A stretch of DNA of 46,595 nt from Chlorobiaceae bacterium (lineage in GTDB: Bacteria > Bacteroidota > Chlorobiia > Chlorobiales > Chlorobiaceae): NCBI GenBank assembly GCA_013334865.1, contig JAAXWS010000019.1:1-46595 (forward strand), written 5' to 3'. Both the position numbers and the translations under genes were made by a program. Numbering within the stretch: position 1 is the first letter of the stretch; each line of letters opens with the position of its first letter. Shown here in pieces: positions 20,323-29,158 of this stretch. The notes below the pieces were generated by a model that worked only from the letters and a program-made list of their open reading frames with translations, was not told the origin of the DNA and did no database searches.

Positions 20323-21330
20323 ATGAAGAAACAGCTTATCCTTTGGGCAGGACTCACGGCCATATTCCTGATGCTCCTCGCGGCATCAGTCGCCGCCAAT
20401 CAGCTCTACAGCCTCTCGCTGCTGATCGGGGCGATACATCCCGTCGCCGGCTACGCATTCCTGGCCCTTTGGGCCCTCTTTTCCATCGTCGTCCTGCTCT
20501 CCGGCTACAGGATCTGGGCCGCACCAAAGGTTCCGCCGTTCGCCGAACGTGAGGGGGGCAGGAATTTCGACGCCTACATAGCCTACCGCTCGAAGGTGAT
20601 GCCGAGCCACCCGTCGCACCCCGACAACGGCCGCAAGAGCGGCGACCTGAGGTGGGTGCGCACCAACCTGAAATTCCTCGAGGTGGACGCCCTGAACGCG
20701 ACCAAGAAGATGGCAAGCAAGAACTTCTTCATCGGAGCCTTCGCCCAGAACACCTCCTACGGCACGAATACCTCGCTGTTGAACAACCTCAAGCTTGTCT
20801 GGCGCATCTACGCGATGCACCACAGGAAGCACTCGCTGAAAGAGTTCATCATGCTGCTCAGGTCTGTCTACGCCTGCCTGCCGCTGTCGGACTTCGAAAA
20901 GGAGGATCTCCCGGCGCATATCAAGCCGATTATCCAGTGCGCGTTCAGCAACACCCTGTCCTCCCTTCTGCCCGGAGGCAACCTGCTGACGCCTGGCTTC
21001 CTCAACCTGTTCCTCGCCGGGGCGACCAACACCTACCTGACCTGCCTCTGCGGCATCATGACCTCGCGCCACTGCCAGATGCTCTCGCTCGAAGACCGGC
21101 AGGGACTCGTCCAGCAGAGCATGTTCGAAGCCTCCTTCATGCTGAAAGAGATCGTCAAGGAGAACAACCCCATTCTGTCGGTGACCATCAGCAACGCTGT
21201 CAAGAAAGCCGGCATCGAAAGCCTCAACACCGTCCCGCTGCCCACGCCGGGCAGCAGCGTCGCGCAGGATATCGTCTCCCACCTCGCCAACTCCCTGAAG
21301 AACATCATCAAGGAGACGGGACACGAGTGA
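20323..21330 (+). CDS. Membrane protein, DUF697-like
   Basis: A 335-residue protein with two N-terminal membrane segments (residues about 5-25 and 44-65), then a mostly helical cytoplasmic domain. The later part (LLPGGNLLTPGFLNLFLAGATNTYLTC, with a following helix pair) resembles the DUF697 region of YcjF-like proteins, but the match is by eye. The start MKKQLILWAG at 20323 is chosen because it begins with a typical membrane-protein N-terminus; an ORF start at 20248 adds 25 charged residues in sequence that looks intergenic. It follows the flavoprotein gene by 124 bp. Function is unknown. Confidence 0.7.
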   Translation: MKKQLILWAGLTAIFLMLLAASVAANQLYSLSLLIGAIHPVAGYAFLALWALFSIVVLLSGYRIWAAPKVPPFAEREGGRNFDAYIAYRSKVMPSHPSHPDNGRKSGDLRWVRTNLKFLEVDALNATKKMASKNFFIGAFAQNTSYGTNTSLLNNLKLVWRIYAMHHRKHSLKEFIMLLRSVYACLPLSDFEKEDLPAHIKPIIQCAFSNTLSSLLPGGNLLTPGFLNLFLAGATNTYLTCLCGIMTSRHCQMLSLEDRQGLVQQSMFEASFMLKEIVKENNPILSVTISNAVKKAGIESLNTVPLPTPGSSVAQDIVSHLANSLKNIIKETGHE

Positions 21331-21399
21331 GCCGTTGATAGTGGATAGTTGATAATTGATAGTTGGGCAGAGAAGGAACGAGCTCAAGGGACATCACCA

Positions 21400-21468
21400 C
21401 CCCGGGTTGAAACCCGGGGCAACAGAAGAAAATGTAAGATTTGAATATCCGCAGGGTTGAAACCCTGC
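21400..21468. repeat. Pair of small REP-like hairpins
   Basis: Two perfect hairpins with a 2-nt GA loop: CCCCGGGTT-GA-AACCCGGGG (21400-21419) and GCAGGGTT-GA-AACCCTGC (21451-21468). Each is followed shortly by ATGTAAGAT. A related copy, CCGGG-ATGAAA-CCCGG, lies at 17756-17771. They sit between the membrane-protein gene and tadA. The shared GGGTTGAAACCC core with differing flanks suggests a dispersed intergenic repeat family. Confidence 0.6.
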
Positions 21469-21512
21469 TGCATGTAAGATCGTTCTACGCAATATCCACC
21501 GAACACCCGGAA

Positions 21513-21532
21513 TCACGTGTCACGTGTCACGT
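21513..21532. repeat. CACG-rich tandem motif at the tadA 3' end
   Basis: A tandem of TCACGTG units that overlaps the end of tadA: read on the minus strand it supplies the last codons (R-D-T) and the TGA stop. Similar clusters occur at 23735-23752, 28913-28940, 29074-29101, 31555-31567, 38468-38487 and 38575-38589. Confidence 0.6.
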
Positions 21533-21984
21533 CTTCTCAACCCCCTGAAGAAATCCTGCAACAGGCTCTCCGACTTGCGCTCCATGATGCCGCCGTAGAC
21601 CTCAGGCTGGTGGTTCAGCGCGTTGCAGCCAGTGATGTTGAGTACGGTGCCTGCAGCTCCCATCTTGGGATCCCATGCCCCGAACACGACCCGTCCGACC
21701 TTGGCCAGCACGATGGCGCCGGCACACATGGGGCAGGGTTCAAGGGTCACGGCAAGGGTGCACCCCTCGAGGTACTTGCTCCCGATGGTTGCCATGGCCG
21801 AGGTCAGGGCGATCATCTCGGCGTGTGCGGTCGCGTCGGACAGGGCCTCGACCTGATTGTGCCCACGGCCGATGATGCTGCCGTTGGGATCGAACACGAC
21901 CGCCCCGACCGGCACCTCCTTCTTCTCATAGGCCTTGACGGCCTCCCGTAAGGCCTGCTCCATCATGTAGTCGAGTTCGTTCAT
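21520..21984 (-). CDS. tadA: tRNA-specific adenosine deaminase
   Basis: A 154-residue cytidine/deoxycytidylate-deaminase-fold enzyme that converts A34 to inosine in tRNA-Arg(ACG). The zinc and catalytic motif HAEMIAL supplies the histidine ligand and the proton-shuttling glutamate, and PCPMCAGA supplies the two cysteine ligands. Length fits bacterial TadA. It is divergent from sucC with a 151-bp spacer. Its last residues and stop codon lie inside a CACG-rich repeat cluster, so the extreme C-terminus may differ from relatives. Confidence 0.92.
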   Translation of the reverse strand: MNELDYMMEQALREAVKAYEKKEVPVGAVVFDPNGSIIGRGHNQVEALSDATAHAEMIALTSAMATIGSKYLEGCTLAVTLEPCPMCAGAIVLAKVGRVVFGAWDPKMGAAGTVLNITGCNALNHQPEVYGGIMERKSESLLQDFFRGLRRRDT

Positions 21985-22022
21985 ATCAGCAAAAAGAAAA
22001 GTGCGGCGGCGACCACACGGCG

Positions 22023-22052
22023 TTCAGCAATACGATGTTTTTTTGCTATTAT
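22023..22052 (+). promoter_or_regulatory. Candidate sucC promoter
   Basis: TTCAGC (22023-22028) and TATTAT (22047-22052) are separated by 18 bp and lie 84 bp upstream of the sucC ATG. The -10 is good, the -35 weak. This is the best sigma-70-like match in the divergent tadA/sucC spacer. Confidence 0.35.
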
Positions 22053-22135
22053 ACGACTTCGTCACATTTTTTCTCTCTGCATTCCTCGCGTGCCGCCCTT
22101 CAAGTGAGGCCGTACCAAACCATAGAACACCTGCT

Positions 22136-23314
22136 ATGAACATTCATGAGTACCAGGGAAAGGAAATCCTGAAAAAATTCGGAGTTGCCGTCCCGAAGGG
22201 GTATGTGGCATATTCGCCCGAAGAAGCAAAACAGGCCGCCATACAGCTTTTCGCAGAGCTGCCGGGCCCGGTGGTGGTCGTCAAGGCGCAGATCCACGCC
22301 GGCGGCCGCGGCAAAGCGGGCGGGGTCAAGCTGGCCAAGTCGCCTGAAGAGGCTTTCGAGATCGCCCAGAAGATGCTCGGCATCACCCTCGTCACCCACC
22401 AGACCGGCCCTGAAGGCAAACTGGTGCACCGGCTCCTGGTCGAGCAGGGCATGAACATCGAAAAGGAGTTCTACGTCGGCATCACCCTTGACCGCGCCAC
22501 CTCGAGGAACGTGCTCATGATCTCGACCGAAGGCGGCATGGAGATCGAGAAGGTTGCCGAAGAGACCCCCGAAAAGCTGCTGAAGATCCAGGTCGACCCG
22601 CTCTACGGCCTTCAGGGCTTCCAGGCTCGCGAAGCGGCCTTCTTCCTCGGCCTCCAGGGAACGCAGTTCAACAACGCCGTCAAGTTCATCCAGGCCCTCT
22701 ACAAGGCCTACACGACCATCGACGCATCGATCGCCGAAATCAACCCGCTGGTCATCACCAAAGAGGGCGACGTGTTCGCGCTCGACGCCAAGATCAACTT
22801 CGACGGCAACGCCCTCTACCGCCACAAGGACTACCTCGAACTCAGGGACGAGAGCGAGGAGGACCCGCTGGAGGTCGAGGCTTCGCACTCGAACCTCAAC
22901 TACGTCCGCCTCGACGGCAACGTCGGCTGCATGGTCAACGGCGCCGGCCTTGCCATGGGCACCATGGACCTGATCCAGCTTGCCGGCGGCAGACCGGCCA
23001 ACTTCCTGGACGTGGGCGGCGGAGCCAGCCCGCAGACCGTCGAACAGGGCTTCAAGATCATCCTGAGCGACAAGAACGTGAAAGCCATCCTGGTGAACGT
23101 GTTCGGCGGCATCGTCCGCTGCGACCGCGTCGCCGGCGGCATCATCCAGGCGGCGAAGAACATCGACCTGACGGTGCCGGTCATCGTGCGCCTCGAGGGC
23201 ACCAACGCCGAAGCGGCTCAGAAGATGCTCGACGACTCCGGCCTGAACCTGATTTCGGCCAACGGCCTCAGGGATGCGGCCCAGAAGGTGCAGAAAGCAC
23301 TCGGCGTGGCGTAA
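22136..23314 (+). CDS. sucC: Succinyl-CoA synthetase beta subunit
   Basis: A 392-residue ATP-grasp beta subunit of ADP-forming succinyl-CoA synthetase, which interconverts succinate and succinyl-CoA. The start at 22136 ([12 protein letters not shown]) is the conserved family N-terminus; the longer ORF from 22001 is intergenic. The ATP-grasp loop [13 protein letters not shown] is near residues 53-65, EINPLV lies in the second half of the grasp domain, and the CoA-ligase domain has [13 protein letters not shown] and [10 protein letters not shown]. In a green sulfur bacterium it would act in the reductive TCA cycle. sucD is not adjacent. Confidence 0.96.
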   Translation: MNIHEYQGKEILKKFGVAVPKGYVAYSPEEAKQAAIQLFAELPGPVVVVKAQIHAGGRGKAGGVKLAKSPEEAFEIAQKMLGITLVTHQTGPEGKLVHRLLVEQGMNIEKEFYVGITLDRATSRNVLMISTEGGMEIEKVAEETPEKLLKIQVDPLYGLQGFQAREAAFFLGLQGTQFNNAVKFIQALYKAYTTIDASIAEINPLVITKEGDVFALDAKINFDGNALYRHKDYLELRDESEEDPLEVEASHSNLNYVRLDGNVGCMVNGAGLAMGTMDLIQLAGGRPANFLDVGGGASPQTVEQGFKIILSDKNVKAILVNVFGGIVRCDRVAGGIIQAAKNIDLTVPVIVRLEGTNAEAAQKMLDDSGLNLISANGLRDAAQKVQKALGVA

Positions 23315-23341
23315 GCCGACACGCCAGCCTCCCGACTACAG

Positions 23342-23378
23342 AAAAGCCGTCCTCCACGATCGTGAAGGACGGCTTTTC
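23342..23378 (+). terminator. Terminator after sucC
   Basis: A hairpin with arms AAAAGCCGTCCT and AGGACGGCTTTT begins 27 bp after the sucC stop. The run of T forms the end of the right arm, so it can also act in the opposite direction. Confidence 0.8.
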
Positions 23379-23407
23379 CAGTTCTCCCCCCGGATACGGA
23401 TTCCCGA

Positions 23408-23448
23408 AAAAAAAACAGGCCGGGAAGAGTCAGCTTCTTCCCGGCCTG
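23408..23448 (-). terminator. Terminator reading leftward, after the export operon
   Basis: A perfect 13-bp stem (CAGGCCGGGAAGA / TCTTCCCGGCCTG) with a 7-nt loop, followed on the minus strand by nine T (A-run at 23407-23415). It lies about 315 bp beyond the macB stop, so either the operon has a long 3' untranslated region or it serves an unseen transcript. Confidence 0.7.
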
Positions 23449-23763
23449 CAATCCAGCAACCTGCCAGCCTCCATCCATCCGGCTATCATCTTCCTTTCGT
23501 GATCATCATCATGCATCGTTTTCATACGTGGCAATGATGGAGAAGACCCGGCATGCTGCTGATTCTCACACACAACAACACAACAACTTCTGTCCACACA
23601 CTTGACATAAACCATCGCGTCTCATCATATGGGACGCTTCCCGCCACCGATCCTTGCGCACTTTTTTTCTTTTATTTGAAAATATTTTCTTGGCCCGGAA
23701 AGCGGGCAGGCACGGGGGCCTGCCCCTACAATTCACACGTTACGTGTTACGCATCCCTCGTTG
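23449..23763. other. Intergenic region downstream of macB
   Basis: About 315 bp without a gene. It holds a GC hairpin GGGCAGGC...GCCTGCCC (23704-23725) close to the macB stop, a CACG-type repeat (23735-23752) and, on the plus strand, a good promoter-like pair TTGACA (23602-23607) and TCATAT (23625-23630) with 17-bp spacing that precedes no gene. A T-rich stretch follows at about 23660-23680. Confidence 0.4.
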
Positions 23764-25719
23764 TCATTCGTACCGCAGTGCCTCGACAGGTTTGAGGCCG
23801 GCGGCCTTCTGCGCCGGCCAGAGGCCGAAAAAGAGGCCGATGAGCACCGAAAAGCTTGTGGCAAGCACCACGGAGAAGGCTGAAGTCTTGACCGCCCATC
23901 CGGCAAACGTGGAAAGGATGACCGAAACACCGACGCCAACCAGGACTCCGATGATGCCACCGGTGAGCGTCATGCCCACCGATTCGATGAGGAACTGCAG
24001 CATGATGTCGGCCTTCCTTGCGCCGATGGCCTTCCTGAGTCCGATCTCCTTGGTCCGCTCGGTCACCGAGACCAGCATGATGTTCATGATGCCGATGCCG
24101 CCGACCACCAGCGAGATCGCCGCGATCGAGCCCAGCAGCATGCTCATGGTCTGGGTCGTGGAGCTCAGCATCTGCTGGAACTGGGTCATGTCGCGGATGT
24201 TGAACGAATCCTCGTTGGAGGGCAGGACCTTGTGCCGTTTCCTGATGAGGGCGTCGATGGCCGACTTCGCCGGTTCGATGTTCGCGGCGCTGGAGACCTC
24301 CACGAAGATGCCGTCGAGGTAGTTCTTGCCAAGCACCCGGTACATGCCGGTCGTCACCGGGATCAGCACGACGTCGTCCTGGTCCCTCGGTCCGGAGAAG
24401 CCCTTGGCCGGAGCCACGCCAATGACCCTGAAATTGATCCGGTTGATCTTGACGACCCTGTCGACAGGATTGAGGTTCCCGAACAGCTTGGTGACGACCG
24501 TGGTGCCGAGGATGGCCACCTTCTCCCTGCCCTGGATCTCCTGCCGCGTGAACCACCTGCCGATCGTCGGCGTGGCCGCACGCATCTGGCCGTAATCGTA
24601 GTCGACGCCCTCGACGCTGGAGCTCCAGTTCCTGTCCATGGAGACCAGCTGGCCGAGGCCGGTCACGTCTCCGGAAACCCTCCTGACCAGGGGGGTGAGT
24701 TCGGAGATCGCTTCGGCATCCTTTTCGGTAAAGCGGGTGACCGTCCCGGACCCCTGCGCTGCGCCGCCGATCCTGGCCGATCCGCCCCTGATCGAGAGGA
24801 GGTTCGAACCCATCGATTTGAGCTGCTCCTCCATCGCCGCCTTGGCGCCCGTTCCCAACGCCATCATCGCGATGACCGAGGCGACGCCGACGAGGATGCC
24901 GAGCACCGAGAGCAGCGTGCGGATCTTGTTGGAAAGGATCGACTGGAACGCCTGGACAAAGAACCCGAACATGCGGGTCGGCTGGAAGAGGGTCGAGGCG
25001 GCCACCGCGAGCTCCCCCGGCGGCAGCTCCGCCTGCTTCGCGGCAGAGGGCTTCCGACGGTCGTCGAGGATCCTGCCATCCTTCATCGTGATGATCCTGC
25101 CCGCGTATTCCGCGATCTCCTGTTCGTGGGTCACCATGATGATGGTCTTGCCTTTTTCATGCAGCTCCGTGAGGATGCGCATGATCTCGTGCGAGTTTTT
25201 CGTATCGAGGTTCCCGGTGGGCTCGTCCGCGAAGATGATCATCGGGTCCCTGATGAGCGCGCGGGCGATGGCCACGCGCTGCTGCTCGCCGCCGGACATC
25301 TGGTTCGGCCGGTGGCCGGAGCGTTGGCCGAGGCCGACCATGTCGAGGCGTTCGAGGGCCGCTTTGCGGAACTCGCCTCGCTCCCCGCTGTAGATGCAGG
25401 GCAGCATGACGTTGTCGATCGTGCTCATCCGGGTGAGCAGGTGGAACTGCTGGAAGACGAAGCCGGCGACGTTGTTCCTGATCGCGGCAAGTTCGTCCTC
25501 GCTCATGCCGCTCACCTTCTTGCCCATCAGCCGGTACTCGCCCGTATCGGGAACGTCGAGCAGGCCGAGGATGTGCATCAGGGAGGACTTGCCGGAACCC
25601 GACGCCCCCATGATGGCCACGAACTCACCCTGGCCGATCTTCAGGCTCACGCCGTTGAGAGCGTTAACGGAGCTCTCGCCGATACGGTAGGTCCTGGTGA
25701 TGTCGACGACTTCGATCAT
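23764..25719 (-). CDS. macB: MacB-type ABC transporter, ATPase-permease fusion
   Basis: A 651-residue fusion. The N-terminal LolD-like ATPase domain (residues 1-230) has Walker [10 protein letters not shown] at 38-46, signature [15 protein letters not shown] and Walker [13 protein letters not shown]. The MacB-type permease has one membrane helix (about 270-300), a large periplasmic domain, and three C-terminal helices containing the FtsX domain ([14 protein letters not shown]). MacB powers mechanotransmission through MacA and TolC to export macrolides, peptides, haem precursors or siderophores; the substrate here is unknown. The ATG overlaps the stop of the adaptor gene by 4 bp (ATGA). Confidence 0.92.
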   Translation of the reverse strand: MIEVVDITRTYRIGESSVNALNGVSLKIGQGEFVAIMGASGSGKSSLMHILGLLDVPDTGEYRLMGKKVSGMSEDELAAIRNNVAGFVFQQFHLLTRMSTIDNVMLPCIYSGERGEFRKAALERLDMVGLGQRSGHRPNQMSGGEQQRVAIARALIRDPMIIFADEPTGNLDTKNSHEIMRILTELHEKGKTIIMVTHEQEIAEYAGRIITMKDGRILDDRRKPSAAKQAELPPGELAVAASTLFQPTRMFGFFVQAFQSILSNKIRTLLSVLGILVGVASVIAMMALGTGAKAAMEEQLKSMGSNLLSIRGGSARIGGAAQGSGTVTRFTEKDAEAISELTPLVRRVSGDVTGLGQLVSMDRNWSSSVEGVDYDYGQMRAATPTIGRWFTRQEIQGREKVAILGTTVVTKLFGNLNPVDRVVKINRINFRVIGVAPAKGFSGPRDQDDVVLIPVTTGMYRVLGKNYLDGIFVEVSSAANIEPAKSAIDALIRKRHKVLPSNEDSFNIRDMTQFQQMLSSTTQTMSMLLGSIAAISLVVGGIGIMNIMLVSVTERTKEIGLRKAIGARKADIMLQFLIESVGMTLTGGIIGVLVGVGVSVILSTFAGWAVKTSAFSVVLATSFSVLIGLFFGLWPAQKAAGLKPVEALRYE

Positions 25720-26696
25720 CGGCCGGGCCCCTGTTGCGGAGGACGCCGCTGCGGCATGAACGGGTTGGTGCCGTTCTTGCTTTTCGGAAGCGCGAAGGTC
25801 GTGTCCCTGACGACCACGACATCGCCTGCGGCGAGCCCGCCCACGATCTCGACATTGCTGTCGTCCTTCAGGCCGGTCTGCACCGCGACCTTCCTGACGC
25901 TATCGGCCTTGGCGCCCCTGACCGAAACGAACGAACGGCCATTGCGCATGCGGACCGCGGAGAGGGGCAGCAGGAGGACGTTGTCCTTCTCCCTGACGAT
26001 GATGTTCACGTTGGCGCTCATGCCCGAGCGGAAGACCTCCGGCACCCTTTCAGGCACGAGATCGACCTGGTAGATGTTGACGTTGTTGACCAGTTTGGAC
26101 TCGTAATAGATATGGTCGACCACACCGGTGACCCGGATGTCGGGATAGGCATCAAGGCTGATCTCCGCCTTCTGGCCGGTCTTCACGTTGCCGATGTCCG
26201 TCTCGTCGACATCCGCCTTGACGATCAGCCGGTCCGAGAGCACCACCACGGCATCGGCGGTGGTGATGGTCTGCCCCGGATTGAGGCTGCTGACGATCAC
26301 CTGCCCGTCGATGGGCGATATGAGGGCCGTCTGGTTGTAGACCTTTTTCCAGTACTCGGTCTCCCCTTTCCCCTTCTGGGTCGCCGCGTCGAGCAGGGCG
26401 GCACGCTCGGTCGAGCTTACCAGCACAAGCACCTGGCCTTTCCTGACGAAATCCCCCTCCTTCACCAGGATCTCGTCGATCCGGCCGCCCACCGGCGACT
26501 TGATCTCCAGTCGGTTCTGGGGTTTGATGGTAGCGGTGGTCGATACCGCGGTGCGGATGCTCCCGACCTGCACCGGATACGCCCTGAGGGTTATTTCCGA
26601 CTTCCCTTTCTTCCCCAGGGTAACAAACAGGAGGCCGGCGATGATAGCGACGGCGACGGCACTCCCCCAGATCAGCGCGGGTTTACCTGGTTTCAA
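25716..26696 (-). CDS. macA: MacA-like periplasmic adaptor (HlyD/RND family)
   Basis: A 326-residue membrane-fusion protein. It has one N-terminal membrane anchor (residues about 8-27), a lipoyl/barrel-sandwich domain split around residues 60-150 ([24 protein letters not shown] ... [18 protein letters not shown]), a beta-barrel domain (about 150-235) and a membrane-proximal domain. The helical hairpin between the lipoyl halves is very short (about residues 95-125), shorter than in E. coli MacA, so contact with the outer-membrane channel must differ. The C-terminus is proline- and arginine-rich. It links the TolC-like protein and MacB, overlapping their genes by 14 and 4 bp. Confidence 0.9.
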   Translation of the reverse strand: MKPGKPALIWGSAVAVAIIAGLLFVTLGKKGKSEITLRAYPVQVGSIRTAVSTTATIKPQNRLEIKSPVGGRIDEILVKEGDFVRKGQVLVLVSSTERAALLDAATQKGKGETEYWKKVYNQTALISPIDGQVIVSSLNPGQTITTADAVVVLSDRLIVKADVDETDIGNVKTGQKAEISLDAYPDIRVTGVVDHIYYESKLVNNVNIYQVDLVPERVPEVFRSGMSANVNIIVREKDNVLLLPLSAVRMRNGRSFVSVRGAKADSVRKVAVQTGLKDDSNVEIVGGLAAGDVVVVRDTTFALPKSKNGTNPFMPQRRPPQQGPGR

Positions 26697-28005
26697 TGGT
26701 TCCTCCTTTTGCCTGCACCCAGGCGGCCTCCGTGGTCAGGAGCGTCGAGCGGGCGGCGAGATATGATTTCTTTGCGGTGACGAGATTGTCTTCGATGATG
26801 GTCCATTCGTTGAACGAAACGAGGCCTGCCGAATACTGCGCTTCGGCGATCCGGGCGCGCTCCGATGCGGCATCGAGGTACTGCTTCTGGACGTCGACAT
26901 TGGCGGCGGCATCCCTGAACCCCTTCCATGCCTGTTCAAGCGTCCGCATGATCGAGAAATAGATGCTCTGTTCGTCCGCGGCGGACTTGTTGTAGGCGGC
27001 CCTCGCCATGGAGACCGTCGCCCTGCCGGAGCCTCCCTGGTAGATGGGCACGGCGACATTGACGCCGACCTGCCAGTCGACCCTGTCGGGGGGCAGGCTG
27101 GCGAACGAGTTGTTCCCGACGGAGGAACTGAGCGAAACCTTCGGCACGAAGGCGCTCCTGGCGGCCATCAGGCTGTAGCGCGAAGCCTCCTTCTGCGAAG
27201 AGTACTGCCGGTAGGAGGGGTGCTCCCTGACGAGGCGGTCGAATTCTGGCATGCCTTTCGGGGGCTCCGAAGCGTCGAACGACCCGGTGACGGCCACCGG
27301 CGACAACGTGCGCCGGCCGAGCTGGGTGCAGAGCACGGCCTGCGAGGTCTCGAGCCCCCGCTTCGCCTGCGAAACCTCGAACTCGGCGGCAGCCAGGTCG
27401 GCCCTGGCCTTGCTGAGCGAGCCGCTGTTCTCGCTGCCCGACTTGTAGAGCAGCCCGATCAGCCGCAGGCTGTGCCTCCTGATGTCGGCGATCTCACCGG
27501 CCAGCCGAACCTGCTGCTGCGCCGTGAGCAGCTGGGCGAAGGCGTTCCTGAGGCTGTTCCTCGTCGAGGCCGAGATGACATCGGCAGCGTTGTGCATGGC
27601 CTTGACCGTCTCGCTCCGGGAATCGACCGTATTCCTGGTCCTGCCGCCGTCGTACAGGAGCTGGGAGGCGCTGGCGACCATCGTCCAGGATCCGTCGCGG
27701 CTGACGCTCGCGCCGGAGAATGACGACTGGGCACCTGCCGGGCCAGAAAGGTTTCCCGAGCGGTTGCCTCCGGTAGAAACGCTCAGGGAGGGCAGCAGCC
27801 CGCCGTAGTCGACCGCGCGCTGGGCCTCGGCCTGTCGGACAGCCTCGGAAGCCGAACGCAGGTCGGGATGGTTTAGGGACGCCTCCTGCACGCACTGCTC
27901 CCAGGTCAGCACCTCGGCCGCGAACAACCGGGATGGGTTCGTACCCGGAAAACCCGGCACCGTCAAGAGGAACCCCAGCAACAGCAAACGTCTCATCATC
28001 AGCAA
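26683..28005 (-). CDS. TolC-family outer-membrane efflux protein
   Basis: A 440-residue TolC-type protein with an N-terminal signal peptide (residues 4-30, RRLLLLGFLLTVPGF then a cleavage site near FAAEV). The typical duplicated helical pattern follows, with a QEASLNHPDL-like motif in the first repeat and ARIAEAQYSAGLVSFNEW near the C-terminus. It provides the outer-membrane channel of the tripartite exporter encoded with macA and macB. It is the first gene of the operon and overlaps macA by 14 bp. The start may be the first ATG or the fourth codon (MRRLLLLG). Confidence 0.9.
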   Translation of the reverse strand: MLMMRRLLLLGFLLTVPGFPGTNPSRLFAAEVLTWEQCVQEASLNHPDLRSASEAVRQAEAQRAVDYGGLLPSLSVSTGGNRSGNLSGPAGAQSSFSGASVSRDGSWTMVASASQLLYDGGRTRNTVDSRSETVKAMHNAADVISASTRNSLRNAFAQLLTAQQQVRLAGEIADIRRHSLRLIGLLYKSGSENSGSLSKARADLAAAEFEVSQAKRGLETSQAVLCTQLGRRTLSPVAVTGSFDASEPPKGMPEFDRLVREHPSYRQYSSQKEASRYSLMAARSAFVPKVSLSSSVGNNSFASLPPDRVDWQVGVNVAVPIYQGGSGRATVSMARAAYNKSAADEQSIYFSIMRTLEQAWKGFRDAAANVDVQKQYLDAASERARIAEAQYSAGLVSFNEWTIIEDNLVTAKKSYLAARSTLLTTEAAWVQAKGGTIETR

Positions 28006-28098
28006 ATCGTTATGGGAATGTCTGTTGGCTTCATCTTTAAATTGGACGCGCGTTCAGGGTGATCCTTGCACGACAAACGCAGAAAAAAAATACGCCTG

Positions 28099-28884
28099 TC
28101 AGGGCATAGCGAAGAAATCCCGTTTCCGGAACGCTCCAAAGAGCATCCGGAACATCGCCTTGCGTCGCGTCAGCCACTCGATGCGGGGCGACGGCCCCCG
28201 GGAGGCAAGGATCCCGTCGACAAGGAAGGCCGATACCGTCGCGATATCATCGGCCAGCAGGTTGTAGATCCTCCGCCGCTTCGCGTTTTCCGGATCGTTC
28301 CCGGAAACGGTCTCCATGAGCATGTCGGTCACCACCATGCCGGGAAGCAGGCGGCCGACCGAGACCCCGCTGCCCCGTGCTTCGTGCGCGAACGCTTTGG
28401 TGAAATAGGTCGCGGCGCACTTCGTCGTGCCGTACATGGCCATGCCGTCGAGAATGCCGCCGTTGCTGCCGTGCCCCTCCATGGTGAAGATCTTCCCGGA
28501 CCTTCGCTCCTTCATCGCCCGGAACGGGACGACGGTGCCATGCACCACACCCATCAGGTTCACCGCGGCGACCCGTTCCAGCCGGTCAGCAGGGACCTCC
28601 CACGCCTTGACCAGCGGTTGGCCGATGCCCGCGTTGTTCACCCATATGTCCACCGGGCCGAACCGTGCCACGGCTTCCCGGTGCAGGCGTTCGACTTCGG
28701 CTTCGGACGACACCTCTGCGACGACGCCGTGCACCCGGCCGGCGAAAGCCGAAAGCTGCGCAAGAGCGCGATCAACGCCATCCATGCCGGTGCCGTTGAC
28801 GACCACGTTGCACCCTTTGTCGAGGAACCTTCTTGCCAGGCCGAAGCCCAGGCCCCGGGTGCTGCCGGTGATGACGACGTTCAT
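28099..28884 (-). CDS. Short-chain dehydrogenase resembling chlorophyll b reductase (NYC1/NOL)
   Basis: A 261-residue Rossmann-fold SDR. The NAD(P)-binding motif TGSTRGLG is at residues 6-13, NNAG at 83-86, and the active site is S140, Y151, K155. The start MNVVITGS at 28884 is chosen because the upstream in-frame extension lies in a CACG repeat. Several segments recall plant NYC1/NOL chlorophyll b reductases: VVITGSTRGLG, IWVNNAG, KIFTMEGHGSNG, MYGTTKC and LLPGMVVTDMLM, plus the C-terminal LTRRKAMFRM region. Those enzymes reduce the C7-formyl group of chlorophyll b. A role on bacteriochlorophylls in this organism is inference from remembered sequences. Confidence 0.8.
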   Translation of the reverse strand: MNVVITGSTRGLGFGLARRFLDKGCNVVVNGTGMDGVDRALAQLSAFAGRVHGVVAEVSSEAEVERLHREAVARFGPVDIWVNNAGIGQPLVKAWEVPADRLERVAAVNLMGVVHGTVVPFRAMKERRSGKIFTMEGHGSNGGILDGMAMYGTTKCAATYFTKAFAHEARGSGVSVGRLLPGMVVTDMLMETVSGNDPENAKRRRIYNLLADDIATVSAFLVDGILASRGPSPRIEWLTRRKAMFRMLFGAFRKRDFFAMP

Positions 28885-29158
28885 TATGGGATAGTAACGA
28901 TTGCAAAAGATTCGTGACACGTGACACGCAACGCGTGACAAATGACTGGAATAAAGGTAAAGTTATGCGTTTTCAGACGAAAATGTCCTATCGACGAGAG
29001 TTTCCCCCTGTAATCCTGAGCGAAACGTAAGATCCATTCAAGACGGAACTGCCTGTCGCCTTTTCTCATCGCTCGTCACGTGTTACGCGTCACGCGTCAC
29101 GGATAGTTACTTGTCACTCTTAAATCGTATCTTCAGGGCAAACAACGAAAATCATCCC
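28885..29158. repeat. Divergent spacer bounded by inverted CACG repeat clusters
   Basis: The spacer between the SDR and ABC-F genes holds two CACG-type clusters in opposite orientation: GTGACAC units at 28913-28940 and TCACGCG/TCACGTG units at 29074-29101. They bound a unique core of about 130 bp. Both gene promoters must lie here. No other feature is evident. Confidence 0.5.
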
